DNA of 64,000 nucleotides from the NCBI GenBank assembly GCA_030035585.1, contig CM057466.1, forward strand, positions 59,527,233 to 59,591,232. Reading direction: 5' to 3'. Under the pieces are notes generated by a model, which worked only from the letters and a program-made list of their open reading frames with translations, was not told the origin of the DNA and did not search any database. Both the position numbers and the translations under genes were made by a program. The DNA is from Dugong dugon. Its lineage: Eukaryota > Chordata > Mammalia > Sirenia > Dugongidae. Shown piece after piece: positions 33,051 to 46,600 of the stretch (its first letter is position 1; each line of letters opens with the position of its first letter).

Positions 33051-33852
33051 ATCCTTTGCTTAAGCACAGGCATACGGGGTCCACGGACTTTGGGTGCCTT
33101 TTCCCCTGCAAAGCCTTGTGTGGGCCCATTTCAACAGCGTAGGCCTTACTACCACAGTACAAGAGTATATACCTGAAATCTAACTTCAACTGTTTCATCT
33201 GTGAAGTGGTAGATTTGTGACATTTAACACTGCTCTGCCCACTAAGCAGGGTCTTCATCTACCCACATCAGTGGCCTGAAGACTGGTGGCTCCACCAACA
33301 CCACCTAGCAACCTGGAACAGGTGCCCAAGAATAAGCGGTGCCTCCCAGTCCTTACAAGCAACAGCACTGGGTGCTCATAGTCCGCTGCAAAACCCACCC
33401 ACCTACACACTCTAGGGAACAGGGACATACTTTTCATCTGGACAATTGGGGGTGTACATCGGCACCCTGCCTTGCTCAGAGTGTGACCCCCTGCTGCAGC
33501 TGGCTGCCTGTGCCTACACCAATCACCCATGCTTGTCTATGACTGTAGGTGAGAGCATGCACCACATAGTTGGTGGCTGACAACCTGGACACCTGAGCCG
33601 AATCCATACAGGAGGAGTGGGCAGACTCTCGGACTCAAATACATACTGGCAGGTCTGGCTGACAAGGGGCATCACACTGGAGCTACAGGAGCGCTGGTGA
33701 TCGGGCTAGCTCACACAGACAGCCTAATTGGGCATATCAAAACAAGAAGCTAGGACACAGTCAGCAAACATAAAATACATAAACATAACTATAATAACGT
33801 ACTGACGGCTTGGAGAAAACAGTCAATATCAAATCACATAGAGAGGCAAACT

Positions 33853-34552
33853 GTGATGGCTTCAGCAAACTACCAAAAGAAAGAAGCAAGAAATTCTCCA
33901 GAGAAAAAGAATTTCTTGGAATCACTGGAGACAGAATACAAAAGATTAACGTACAGAACTCTTCAAGAGATAAGGAAAGAAACCATGAAATATGAAGATC
34001 AAGCAATAGAGGAACTTCAGAAGATTAGACAAGAGCATAATGACAAATTTAACAGGCTGCAAGAATCCATAGAGAGACAGAAATCAGAAATCCAGAAGAT
34101 TAACAATAAAATTTCAGAATTAGACAACTCAATAGAAAGTCATAGGCGCTAAATTGAGGCAATGGAAGTCAGAATTAGTGAGACTGAAAATAAAACACGA
34201 GCACAAATTTATCTGATAACAAGTCATATAAAAGGATTTAAGAAAATGAACAGACCCTAAGCAATATGTGCGATTCTACTAAGAGGAATAACCTACAAGT
34301 GATTGGAGTACCAGAACGGGGCGGGGGGTGGGTAACAAAAAATACAGAGAATTGGTGAAAACTTGTTGGCAGAAAACTTCCCTGATACCGTGAAAGATGA
34401 CAAGATACCTACCCAAAATGCTCATGGAACCCCACGTAAGGTAGATTCCAAAAGAAAGTCACCAAGACATATTATAATCAAACTTGTCAAAACCAAAGAT
34501 AAAGAGAATTTTAAGAGTGGCTAGGGATAAACAAAAATTCATCTACAAAGAA
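33853..34552 (+). pseudogene. L1 B ORF1 remnant, N-terminal part
   Basis: ORF1p coiled-coil region open from 33853 to 34152 (RQEHNDKFNRLQESIERQKS near 34030-34090), then a stop (GCGCTAAATT near 34147) and frameshifts in the RRM part. It is cut by the nested L1 insertion at 34552; the C-terminal piece lies at 42946-43271. Confidence 0.88.
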
Positions 34553-36448
34553 TTCCGGCGAAATGGCGCTCTAGGCAGAAGCACCACGCTGTCCCTCCAC
34601 AGCAAAGATCCGAAAAACGAAGCCGAACCGAGAATACAACAATCCTGAAACCCTAAAACATCAAATGAAGAGATAAAGAACTCAGCCAAGCACCAAAAGG
34701 AGTGAGAAAACTGACAGAGAATGCAGAGCGAGGAGAGATGCATGCAGAGGCCCCCTACCAGCTAACGCAGCGCGGATCTGCCATCTTGGACTCCTATCAG
34801 AGACCAGCAAACAGGGTATAAGAAAGCAGCCTCACGGAGCATCCAGCAGGAGATAAAACAACCGGTAATTTTCGATATATGCTTTCACAAACCCCACCTT
34901 TCTTCACCCCCACTTGGCCTCCTACGCTTCCTGCAGCCACAATCTCTTGACCGGGAAACACCAGCTGCTTGGATTCCACGCACCCGAACGGGCCGGCTCT
35001 TGGAGTGCCATTTGTTGGCTGCTGGTGCTGCTTTTTTCAGCTTCTTTTGATTTCTTCCTTACCTCTCACCATCTCCCGCTCCCTTCGCTCAAATACCTGG
35101 CTCTGTGAGCCATCTTTCCTTCTTGCTGAGGGGCTGCAGAGCTCTGGTAATTTGTGATATACGCTTTCCCATTCCCTACACTACTTCCCCCACACTCGGC
35201 CCCCTCTACTTCGTGCAAACACAGTCTCTTGTCCGAGAAACACCAGCCTGCACTAGCGGGCTCCCTGAGTGCCATTTGTGGGCTGCTAGTGTTGCTTTTT
35301 TTCCTGCTTCTTTTGATTTCTTTCTTAACTCTCGCCATCTCCCCCTCCTTTCCCTCAAATACCTGGCTCCGTGCACCATCTTTGCTTCTTCCTGAGGGGC
35401 TGCAGAGCGCTGTTCAAGTGTGGAGCTGCTTCCCGGTCTTGGCTGCTGCACTGGTGGGATCCCAGGGCTTTTGTTCATTTGTTTGTTTTGAATTGTTTGT
35501 TTTCTTTTACTTTTCTTGAGCTGGGAGCCCTTTCTGGCCAGGTGGTGCTGTGTGGCAAGGAGACTTCCCCCTCGGCTTGCAAAGACGTGCAGAGGGATCC
35601 CTGAGAGCATTTCTTTTCCCATTGGTTTTTTTCTTTTTTTAATTTTTTTTGGAATCCTTTCTTCTTCTTCTTTTTTTAATCTTGTTTTGTTTTCTTTTCC
35701 CTCTTTTTCCCTTTCCGTCTGTCTTCATTGCTCAGTTTCTCGTCTCTCTACATCTTCCTTCTTTTTCTGTTCCCTGAATACCTGGCGATGTATACCTCTA
35801 TGCCTTCTCGCCAGGCTGTACTGCAACATCTGAGTGCGACTTCTACAGACCTCATAGCAGCACCGGTGGGATACCTGGGAACGTTACAGTTTGTTAACCT
35901 TTCCAATTTTTATTTATTCATTTTTTTCGTTCCTTTTTCTTCCCCTTTTTGCTTTTCTGTTTCACAGTCTCTCATCTCTCCACTCCAACGGCAAGCTACC
36001 CTAGCATTCTTTTTTGTTTGTTTGTGTGTTTTTGGCTCCTGTTCCTCTCTCCTCTCTCCCATATTCATCTTAGCTCCACACATAATAATCTCCCCACTGC
36101 ATCCTGCCTACCTGCACCGTGGGCTTGACATCACACTACCAAACAGCACAGGCATGGCCTACTGGAACCTGCCCTGCACTGATTACCGACCTGCTCTGGT
36201 GGCTGTAGTAAGTGCCACAAACAACCCATCCCAGTAACTCCTCTTCAGCTAGACCTGCCCTGCCATACAATATCTGAGTGGCTGACCCTGCCAATAGGAG
36301 AAGGAGGCGAAAAGGATTGTGCTCACAGATGAGCAAACAACAAAGAACACACAGTCCGCCTGCACAGACATAGCCAAACTAAAAAAAAAAAAAAAAGGGA
36401 TGAAACAAAACAAATTTACAATCAATAAACGAGAAAAATAACTACTGA
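34553..36448 (+). promoter_or_regulatory. L1 C 5'UTR with tandem monomer-like units
   Basis: It starts near TTCCGGCGAAATGGCGC (ATGGC core as in YY1 sites). Two clear units of about 270-280 bp follow (34864-35145 and 35146-35413), sharing TACCTGGCTC, GAGGGGCTGCAGAGC, GAAACACCAGC and TCTTTTGATTTCTT. A weaker third unit may span about 35640-35885 (AATACCTGG..CCGGTGGGATACCTGG). The remainder is T/C-rich. By analogy with the monomeric promoters of rodent L1s, this is the likely Pol II promoter of the element; that role is inferred. Confidence 0.75.
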
Positions 36449-37273
36449 ATGCCCCAGAGACAGCAGACAATATCAAAATATTTACAAAAACAGGACGGGA
36501 TGCTTCCAGTAGGCGTCCAAAATAAAACACCAGATGACTCTCCAGTGGAAGAAAATACACTAAAACTACCTGATAGGGAATTCAAATCTCTAATACTCAG
36601 AATTCTCCAAGAGCTGAGGGAAAAAGCTGAAAAACGAGGAAAAAATAGACAAATTCATCGAAAATACAGACAAAAACTGGAAAAATTCAGCAAAATAATG
36701 CAGGAACAAAATGCCAAAATAAATTCACAACTAGAAATTATACAAAGACATCAATCGGAAATCCAAAAGTTAAACAAGATTTCAGAAGTGGACAGTGTCA
36801 CAAGACGGAGACGCAGATTTCAAATGGTGCAAGACAGGATCAGTGGAATTGAAGACAAACACTTGAATACAACTCTGTTTCAGGAAAACTCAGAAAAAAG
36901 AACAAGTTCAAATGAAGAGACCCTGAGAGTTACGTGGGATACAATCAAAAGCAAAAATTATCGAGTGATTAGAATTCCAGAACAGGGGGAGAAAACAGAA
37001 AACACAGAGAGGATCACTGAAGAACTGCTGACAGAAAACTTCCCCAATATCATGAAAGATGAAAAGACGGCCATCCAAGAAGTTCAACGAACCCCATATA
37101 GGAAAGACCCCAAAAGAAAATCACCAAGGCATATCATAATCACACTCCCCAAAACCAAAGACAAACAAAGAATCCTGAGAGCAGCTCGTAAAAAACAAGA
37201 AGTCACATACAGAGGAGAAACAATAAAACTAAGCTCAGATTATTCAGCAGAAACCAAGCAAGCAAGAAGGTAA
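36449..37273 (+). pseudogene. L1 C ORF1p, nearly complete but truncated
   Basis: A 274-codon open frame. The N-terminal coiled coil runs to about residue 115 (QEQNAKINSQLEIIQRHQSE), the RRM follows (ETLRVTWDTIKSKNYRVIRI; GVP-type motif here IPEQGE), then the C-terminal domain (SPRHIIITLPKTKDKQRILR). It stops at QARR where sister copies continue QWDDIYK, because CAA became TAA at 37272-37274. Downstream C-terminal sequence is frameshifted. Family length is usually about 340 residues, so the protein would lack the end of its C-terminal RNA-binding domain. Confidence 0.88.
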
Positions 37274-37912
37274 TGGGATGACATATATAAAATCTTGAGA
37301 AAAAAAAAATTGCCAGCCAAGAATAATATATCCTGCAAAACTCTTGTTCAAATTTGATGGTGAAATTAGGTCATTTCCAGATAAACAGAAATTAAGGGAA
37401 TATGTAAACGTCAAACAAAACTTAGAGGAATTATTAAAGAGAGTTCTTCGATCTGAGGACAAGCAGCTTCAGCTCACAGGCAGAATCTAGGATGAGGGAT
37501 CGTAGCAGCCAGATACCAATCTAGGAAATAAACTCTTGAAGACTATCCAAAACCAAAAGAAATACAACAGGGACTCAGCACAGTTAATCAGTAAATGACA
37601 ACAACATCAAAACAATAAAAGAGGAAATAAACGGCATAGGTATAGAACCTTCTAATGGAGAGAAAGGCAAGGCGATACCAAGTAATGGTAGACTGCTTGA
37701 AACTTACAAAGAAAAGGGTAAAATTCATGGTAACCACAAAGAAAGTTAACAAACATACTCATAAAAAAAGAGGAAAAACACAAAGTCTCAGCAAAAACAA
37801 AACCTATAAAAACAAAAGAAATGAGAAAAAAATTGACAAACAATAGTAACTCAGCACAAGAGACTAAGCGGAACAAAGAAAACTTCAGCCCCACATAAAA
37901 AAGCGCTACAAA

Positions 37913-40900
37913 TTGACAACAACAAACTCACATCTATCAATAATTACACTGAATGTAAATGGACTCAATGAACCCATAAAGAAACGGAGAATTACAAAAT
38001 GGATAAGAAAACAGGATCCATCAATATGCTGTCTACAAGAGACACGCCTAAAAAACAAAGATATGAATATATTAAAAGTCAAAGGTTGGAAAAAAATATA
38101 TCAAGCTTAACAACTACCAAAAAAGAGCAGGAGTGGCAATTCTAATCTCAGATAAAATAAACTTTAAAATGAAATCTACCACAAAAGACAAAGAAGGATA
38201 CTATGTAATGATTAAGGGGACAATCCATCATAGAGACATAACCATGATAAACATCTACGCACCCAATGACAGGGCTCCAAAATACAGAAAACTCTAACAA
38301 CACTGAAGAGAAAAATTGACAGTTACACAATAACAGAAAGAGATTTCAACACACCACTCTCAGTAAAGGGCAGAACAACTAAGAAGGAACTCAGCAAAGA
38401 TACAGAAGACCTAAAAGGCACAATCAGCTAACTTGACCTCATAGATGTAAATGGAACACTCCATTCAACCACTGCAAAGTACACATTCTTTTCCAATGCA
38501 CACGCAACGTTCTCCAGAATAGACCACATCTTAGGCCACAGAGCAATCCTCAACAAGATCCAAAACGCTGAGATAATTCAAAGTATCTTCTCTGACCACA
38601 ATACCATCAAGGTAAAAATTAACAATAGAAAGAGCAAGAAAAAAATACCAAATACATGGAAACTGAATAATACCCTGCTTACACATCACTGGGTAACAGA
38701 ATAAATCAGAGATGGAATCAAAAAATTCCTAGAATCAAATAAAAATGGAAACACATCATACCAAAACCTTTGGGACACAACAAAGGCAGTCATCAGAGGA
38801 AAATTTATAGCAATAAATACACATATCAAAAAAGAAGAAAGGGACAAAATCAAAACATTAACTACAAAATTCAAACAAATAGAAAGAGAACAGCAAAAAA
38901 AGCCCACAACCACCAGAAGAAAGGAAATACTAAAGATCAGAGTAGAAATAAACGAGATAGAGAACAGAAAAACAATAGAAAAATAAAAAAAACCAAAAGT
39001 TGGTTTTTTGAAACTCAGTAAAATCGACAAACCACTGGCCAGAATGACAAAAGAAAAACAGGAGAGGACACAAATAACCCAAATAAGAAATGAAATGGGG
39101 GACATTACAAAAGACCCAACAGAAATAAAAAGGATTGTAACAGAATATTATGAAAAACTCTACTCCAACAAATTTGAAAACCTAGAGGAAACGGATAAAT
39201 TTCTAGAAACACACGGCCTACCCAAACTACAACAAAGTGATGTTGAAAATCTGAACAGACCCATAACAAGAAAAGAGATTGAAAAGTTAATAACAAAAAC
39301 TCCCAACCAAAAAAAGCCCTGGCCCAGATGGTTTCACTGGAGAATTCTACAAAACATTTACAGAAGAGCTTGTACCAGTACCACTCAAGCTATTTCAGAG
39401 CATAGAAGAGGAAGGAACACTTCCAAATTCATTCTATGAAGCCAGCATAACGCTGATACCAAAACCAGGAAAAGATGCCACAAAAAAAGAAAATTACAGA
39501 CCAATATCTCTCATGAATACAGATGCAGAAATTCTCAACAAAATTCTACCCAATAGAATCCCAAATCATATCAAAAAAATAATACACCACGACCAAGTAG
39601 GATTCATACCAGGTATGCGAGGATGGTTCAACATTAGAAAATCAATCAACATAATCCACCACATAAATAAAAGGAAAGAAAAGAATCACATGATCATCTC
39701 AACTGACACAGAAAATGCATTTGACAAAGTCCAACACCCATTCCTGATAAAAACTCTCAATAAAATAGGTATAGAAGGGAAATTTCTCAACATAATAAAG
39801 GGCATCTAAGCAAAACCAATGGACAACATCATTCTTAATGGAGAGAGGCTGAAAACATTCCCCTTGAAAACAGGAACAAGACAAGGATGCCCTTTATCAC
39901 CACTGCTATTTAACATTGTGCTGGAAGTTCTAGCTAGAGCAATAAGGCAAGAAAAAGAAATAAAGGGCATCCAAATTGGTAATGAAGAAGTTAAACTGTC
40001 CCTGTTTGCAGATGACATGATACTATACCTAGAAAACCCTAAGCACTCCATGAGAAATCTACTGGAACCAATAGAAAGATTCAGCAGAGTAGCAGGATAT
40101 AAGATAAACATTCAAAAATCAGTGGGATTCCTATACACCAATAAGGAGAATGACGAAAAGGAAATCAGGAAAACAATACCATTTTCAATAGCCCCTAAAA
40201 AGATAAAATACTTAGGAATAAATCTGACCAGAGTTGTAAAAGACATATACAAATAAAACTACAAAACACTTCTGCATGAATCCCAAAGGGATCTACATAA
40301 ATGGAAAAACATACCATGCTCATGGATAGGCAGATTCAACCTTGTGAAAATGACAATTCTACCCAAAGCAATTTACAAATATAACGCAATCCCAATCCAA
40401 ATAACAACAACGTTCTTCAAAGAGATGGAAAAACTAATCTTTAACTTTATATGGAAAGGGAAGAAGCCCCAAATAAATAAAGCACTACTAAAGAAGAAGA
40501 ATAAAGTTGGAGGACTCACACTACCTGACTTCAGAACCTATTATATAGCTACAATAGTCAAAACAGCCTGGTACTGGTACAATGACAGATACATTCACCA
40601 ATGGAACAGAATTGAGAACCCAGATGTAAATCCATCCACCTACAGTCACCTGATCTTCGACAAGGTCCCAAAGTCCATCAGATGGGGAGAGGGCAGTCTT
40701 TTTAACAAATGGTGCTGGCAAAACTGGATATCCATCTGCAAAAAAATAAAACAGGACCCATACCTCATGCCGTATACAAAAACTACTTCAAAATGGATCA
40801 AAGACCTGAAGATAAAGCCTAAAACTATAAAGTTCATAGAAGAAAAAATAGGACCAACACTTCAGGCCTTAATTAAGAGCATTAACAGGATACAAACCAT

Positions 40901-41110
40901 AACCATCAATGCACAAACCCCAACAGATAAGCTAGATAACTGGGATCTTCTAAAAATCAAACACCTATGCTCTTCAAAAGACTTCACCAAAAGAGTTAAA
41001 AGAGAACCTACAGACTGGAAAAACTTTTTGGACAGTACATGTCAGACATGGTCTAATCTCCTTAATCTACAAGAAAATCCAGCACCTCTACAACAAAAAG
41101 ACAAATAATC
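37913..41110 (+). pseudogene. L1 C ORF2 (endonuclease-reverse transcriptase), broken
   Basis: All parts are present in order but in several frames. The endonuclease starts LNVNGLNEPIKKRRI near 37945 with CCLQETR. There are RT pieces at 39008-39439, 39513-39809 ([15 protein letters not shown]) and 39819-40256 ([12 protein letters not shown] and catalytic FADDMILY at 40005-40028), and C-terminal pieces from 40344 to 41108. At least six stops or frameshifts separate them, including stops near 38108 and 39807. The element cannot mobilise itself. Confidence 0.9.
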
Positions 41111-42945
41111 CTATTAAGAAATGGGCAAAGGAAATGAACAGACACTTCACCAAAGACATTCAAATGGTCAACAGACACATGAGGAAATGCTCCCGATCAC
41201 TAGTCATTAGAGAAATGCAAATTAAATCCACAGTGAGATACCATCTCACCCCAGCATTACTGGCATAAATCAAAAATACTGGAAATAACAAATGTTGGAG
41301 GGCTGCAGGGAGATCGGAACTCTTATGCACTGCTGATGGGAATGCAAAATGATACAACCATTTTGGAAATGATATGGCGCTTCCTCAGAAAGCTACAAAT
41401 AGACATACCATTTGATCCAGCAATTCCACTCCTAGGAATATATCTTAGAGAAATAAGAGTCGTCACTCGAATAGACATATGAACACCTACATCCATGGCA
41501 GCATTGTTCACAATAGCAAAACAATGGAAACAACCTAGATGCCCATCAACAGATGAAAGGATAAACAAACTATGGTACATACACACAATGGAGTACTATG
41601 CAACGAGAAAGAACAATGACGAATCTGTGAAGCATCTCATAACATGGGTGACACTGGAGAACATTATGCTGAGTGAAATAAATCCATCACAATAGGACAA
41701 ATATTGTATCAGACCGCTATTGTAAAAACCCATGGAAAAGTTCACACACAAAATGTAACAATCTTTGTTGGTTACCAGGGATGGGAGGGGTGGGGGGGAA
41801 ATACTAAATAGGAAATAGATAAGTGGTATCTTTGGTGAAAGGTGAGACAGTACACAATACAGGGGAAACTACCACAACTTGTACAAGGCAAGGTCATTGA
41901 AGCCCCATAGACACATCCAAACTCCGAGGGACTGAATTACCAGGCGGAGGGCTATGGGGACCATGGTCTCGGGGAACAGCTACCTCAACTGACATAACAC
42001 AGCTTATAAAGACAATGTTCTACATTCTACCTTGGTGAGTAGTGTCTGGGGTCTTAAAAGCCTGTGAGTGGCCATCTAAGATACTCCGCTGGTCTCATCC
42101 CTTCGGGAGCAAAGGAGAATGAAGAGAACAGGATACAAGGAAAAGATTAGTCCGAAGGACTAATTGTCCACAGCTACCAAGGCCTCCGCCAGACTGAGTC
42201 CAGTACAGCTAGATGGTACCCGGCTACCGCCACTGACTGCTGTGACCAGGATCACAACAGAGGGTTCTGGACAGAGCTGGAGAAGGATGTAGAACATAAT
42301 TCTAACTCACAAAACAGACCAGATTTACTGGCCTAAAGGAGACTGGAGAAACCCCGAGAGTATGGCCCCCAGACACCCTTTTAGCTCAGTGGTGAAGTTA
42401 TCTCCGAGGTTCACCGTTCAGCCTGGGAGTGGACAGCCTCGTAAAACCAAATGAGACTAGCGAGGTAAAGGAGTCCAGTAACAAGGGCCAGAAGGCAGAA
42501 GGGGACAAGGAAGGTGGTGATAGGGAACCCAAGGTTGAGTAAGGACAGTGTTGATGTGTTCTGAGGTTGTTAACCACTGTCATAGGCAACATGTATACTA
42601 ACTGTTAAATGAGAAACTATTTTGTTCTGTAAGCCTTCATCTTAAGTGAGAATAACAGCACAACTGGAAGAGCATAGTCAATGTCACTGAACTGTGCATG
42701 CAGAAATTTTTGAAATGGGGTATCTTTGGCTATGTGTATTTTCACCCAAAGAAAAAGGTTGAGAAGTTAGAGGGTTGACATGTTGTGGGGTTGTTAACCA
42801 ATGTCAGAAAACAATATGTGTACTACTGTTTCATGAGAAACTATTTGTTCTGTAAGCCTTCACCTCAAATACAATAAGTAAAAATTAAAAAATAAAAAAA
42901 CATTTATACCCAATAAACAAATAGCAAACAAAGGAAAAAAAAAAG
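41111..42945 (+). mobile_element. L1 C ORF2 end, 3'UTR and tail
   Basis: The C-terminal ORF2 remnant continues to about 41700 (WINKLWYIHTMEYYA-type string near 41560). The 3'UTR follows, with a G-rich run near 41785-41800 and a duplicated terminal block (about 42540-42660 and 42770-42885), then A-rich tail sequence. Confidence 0.85.
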
Positions 42946-42995
42946 TCATCTACAAAGAAGAATCAATAAGACTAAGCTCGGACTACTCAGAAACC

Positions 42996-43271
42996 ATGCA
43001 GGCAAGAAGGCAATGGGATGACATATATAAAGCCTTGAAGAAAAAAAATTGCCTGGGAAGAATTGTATATCCAGCAAAACTGTCTCTCAAAGACGATGGC
43101 AAAAATAGGGCATTTCCAGATAAACAGAAGTTTAGGGAATTTGCAAAAACCAAACCAAAATTAAACGAAATACTAAAGGGAATCCTTCGGTTAGAAAATC
43201 AACAACATCAGATAACAACCCAAGACTGGAACACAGGGCAGAGCAAGCAGATATCAAGCCAGATAGGCTAG
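42996..43271 (+). pseudogene. L1 B ORF1 C-terminal piece
   Basis: An open stretch with ARRQWDDIYKALK and FPDKQKFREFAKTK, the C-terminal domain of L1 ORF1p. It belongs with the N-terminal piece at 33853, separated by the nested element. Confidence 0.88.
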
Positions 43272-43639
43272 TCACAAAAATAAACCAAAGCTAAAATACT
43301 GAAAATAGGGAAACAGGAATGTCAATATGTCAAACAAAAAAGAGGAACTAAAAAAGTAGACATAGATTTTTCATATGCAGAGGAAGTCAAGGCAATATAA
43401 ACAAATAAAAGATTGGTTTAAACTTAGAAAAACAGGGGTAAGTATTAAGGAAACAACACAGGAAACTAACAATCCTACACATCAAAATAATAAATAGGAA
43501 AAATATAAACACTCAGCAGATACAAACTCAACAAAAATGAAAAGGATGAAAACAAAATACATAAAGAAAAACGACTCATCACAGAAAATTAAGTGGAACA
43601 AAGAAATTGTCAACAATACACAAAAAAAGACATCAGAAT

Positions 43640-46600
43640 GGCAGCACTAAACTCATACCTATCAATAATTACGAATTACACTGAATGTAAATGGACTAAA
43701 TGTACCAATAAAAAGAAGAGTGGCAGAACAGATAAAAAAACACGATCCATCTATATGCTGCCTACAAGAGACACACCTTAGACTTAAAGACACAAACTAC
43801 AATTCAAAGGATGGAAAAAGATATCAAGCAAACAACACTAAAAAAAGAGCAAGAGTAGCAATATTAATCTCTGACAAAACACACTTTAAAGTAAAATCCA
43901 CCGCAAAGGATAAGGAAGGACACTATATAATGATTAAAGTGTCAATACACCAGGAGGACGTAACTATAATAAATATTTATGCATCCAACGACAGGGCTCC
44001 AAAATAAAAGAAACTCTAACAGCATTGAAAACAGAGGTAGAAAGCTCCACAATAATAGTAGGAGAATGTAACACACCACTTTTGGTGAACAACAGAACAT
44101 CCAGAAAGAAGCTCAGTAAAGACACGGAAGACCTAAATGCTATAATCAACCAATCTGATTTCATGGACATATACCGAACACTCAACCCAACAGCAGCGAA
44201 GTATACTTTCTTTTCCAACGCACATGGAACATTCTCCAGAAGAGACCACATATTAGCCCATAAAGAAAGCCTTAACAAACTCCAAAGACTGAAATATCAC
44301 AAAGCATCTTTTCTGACCATAAAGCCATACAAGTAGAAATCAATAACAGAAAAAGGACAAAAAAATCAAACACATGGAAACTGAACAACACCTTGCTCAA
44401 AAACTACTGGGTTAGAGAAGAAAATTAAGGATGGAATAAAGAAATTCACAGAATCAAACAAGAATGAAAACACATCCTACCACAACCTTTGGAACACAGC
44501 GAAAGCAGTGCTCAGAGGTCAGTTTATAGCAATAAACCCACACATCCAAAAAGAAGGGTCAAAATCAAAATATTAACTCTTCAAATGGAACGAGTAGAAA
44601 AAGAGCAGCAAAAGAAGCCCTCGGTTGCCAGAAGAAAGGAAATAGTAAGAATTAGAGCAGAATTAAATGAAATAGAGAATAGAAAAACAACTGAAAGAGT
44701 TAACAAGATCAAAAGTTGGTTCTTTGAAGCAATCAACAAAATTGATAAACTACTGGCCAAATCAACAAAAGGAAAACAGGAGAGGATGCAAATAACCCGT
44801 GTAAGAAATGTGATGGGTGACATCACAACAGACCCAACTGAAATTAAAAGAACCATAACAGAATACTATGAAAAATTATACTCTTAACAAATCTGAAAAC
44901 CTAGAGGAAATGGACAAATTTCTAGAAACTAACTACCTACCTAAACTAACACAGAGGTAGAACAACTAAATAAACCTATAACAAAAGAACAGACTGAAAA
45001 GGTAATTAAAAAACTCCCAACAACAAAAAGCCCTGGCCCTGACGGTTTCAGTGGAGAATTCTATCAAACTTTCAGAGACGAGTTAACACCACTACTACTA
45101 AAGGTATTTCAGAGCACAGAAAAGGATGGAATACTCCCAAACTCATTCTATGAAGCCAGCATAACCCTGATACCGAAACCAGGTAAAGACACCACAAAAA
45201 AAGAAAATTACAGACCAATATCCCTCATGAACATAGATGCAAAAATCCTCAACAAAATTCTAGCCAATAGAATTCAGCAACATATCAAAAAATAATTCAT
45301 CATGATCAAGTGGGATCTATTCCAACTATGCAGGGATGGTTCAACATTAGAAAAACAATCAATGTAATCCGTGACATTAATAAAAAAGACAAGAATCACA
45401 TGATCTTATCAATCAATGCAGAAAAGGCATTTGACAAAGTCCAACATCCATTCATGATAAAAACTCTCAGCAAAATAGGAAAGGGAAATTCCTCAACATA
45501 ATTAAGGGCATTTATACAAAGCCAACAGCCAACATCATCCTAAACGGAAAAAGTCTGAAAGCATTCCGCTTGAGAACAGGAAGCAGACAAGGATGCCCTT
45601 TAACACCTCTCTTATACAACATTGTGCTGGAGGTCCTAGCCAGAGCAATTTGGCTAGAAAAAGAAATAAACCACATCCAAATTGGCACAGAAGAAGTAAA
45701 AGTATCTCTATCTGCAGATGATATGATCTTATACACAGAAAACCCCAAAGAATCCACAAGAAAACTACTGGAACTAATAGAAGAGTTCAGCAAAGTTTCA
45801 GGATACAAGATAAACATACAAAAATCAGTTGGATTCCTTGACACCAACAAATAGAACCTTGAAGAAGAAATCACCAAATCAATGCCATTTACAATAGCCC
45901 CCAAGAAGATAAAATACTTAGGAATTAATCTAACCAGAGACGTAAAAGACCTATACGATGAAAACTACAAGACACTACTGCAGGAAACCAAATGAGACCT
46001 GCATAAGTGGAAAAACATATCTTGCTCATGGATAGGAAGACTCAACATTGTGAAAATTCTATCCAAAGCTATCTACAGATACAATGCAATCCCAGTCCAA
46101 ATTCCAGCGGCATTTCTTAATGAGATGGAAAAACAAATCACCAATTTCATATGGAAAGGGAAGAGGCCCTGGATAAGTAAAGCATTACTGAAGAAGAGGA
46201 ACAAAGTGGGAGGCTTCACACTACCTGGTTTTAGAAACTATTATACTGCCACAGTAGTCAAAACAGCCTGTACTGGTATAACAACAGATACATAGACCAA
46301 TGGAACAGAATTGAGAATCCAGACATAAATTCATCCACCTATGAGGAGCTGATATTTGACAAAGGCCCAAAGTCCATTAATTGGGGAAAAGACAGTCTCT
46401 TTAACAAACGGTGCTGGCATAACCGGCTATCTATCTGCAAAAAAATGAAACAAGACCCATGCCTCACACCATGCACAAAAACTAACTCAAAATGGATCAA
46501 AGACCTAAATACAAAATTGAATACAATAAAGATCATGGAAGACAAAATAGGGACAACACTAGGAGCCCTAATACATGGCATAAACAGAATACAAACCATA

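Larger units (their letters stand above)
32438..34552 (+). mobile_element. LINE-1 B, left half (5'UTR and most of ORF1)
   Basis: A near-full-length L1 split by the nested L1 at 34553 and resuming at 42946. A target duplication CAAATTGCACAAG (32425-32437) matches CAAATTGTACAAG (48381-48393) with one mismatch. The 5'UTR starts GGGGCCAAGACGGTGGAG, a YY1-like site mutated from ATGG to ACGG. It is of the same type as the fragment at 4851. Confidence 0.92.
34553..42945 (+). mobile_element. Full-length LINE-1 C, nested in L1 B
   Basis: An element of about 8.4 kb with 5'UTR (34553-36448), ORF1 (36449-37273 open), inter-ORF region, ORF2 (37913-41110, broken), a long 3'UTR with duplicated terminus and an A-rich tail ending at 42945. 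A perfect 14-bp target duplication TCATCTACAAAGAA is present at 34539-34552 and 42946-42959. No SINE has inserted into it. It is antisense to OSBPL1A. Confidence 0.95.

Noticed and set aside
34914-35833. Overlapping open frames of 60-170 codons on both strands in the T/C-rich region
   Set aside because: They lie in the L1 5'UTR monomers, translate to Ser/Leu/Phe-rich or Arg/Lys-rich low-complexity sequence, and match no ORF1 or ORF2 sequence.
32910-35885. Direct repeats considered as a CRISPR array or satellite
   Set aside because: The units are 71 or about 280 bp, adjacent without spacers, few in number, and lie inside L1 5'UTRs of a mammalian genome.
36449-37273. 274-codon frame considered as a functional L1 ORF1p
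   Set aside because: A premature stop removes the end of the C-terminal domain, and the downstream sequence is frameshifted, so I treat it as a pseudogene.
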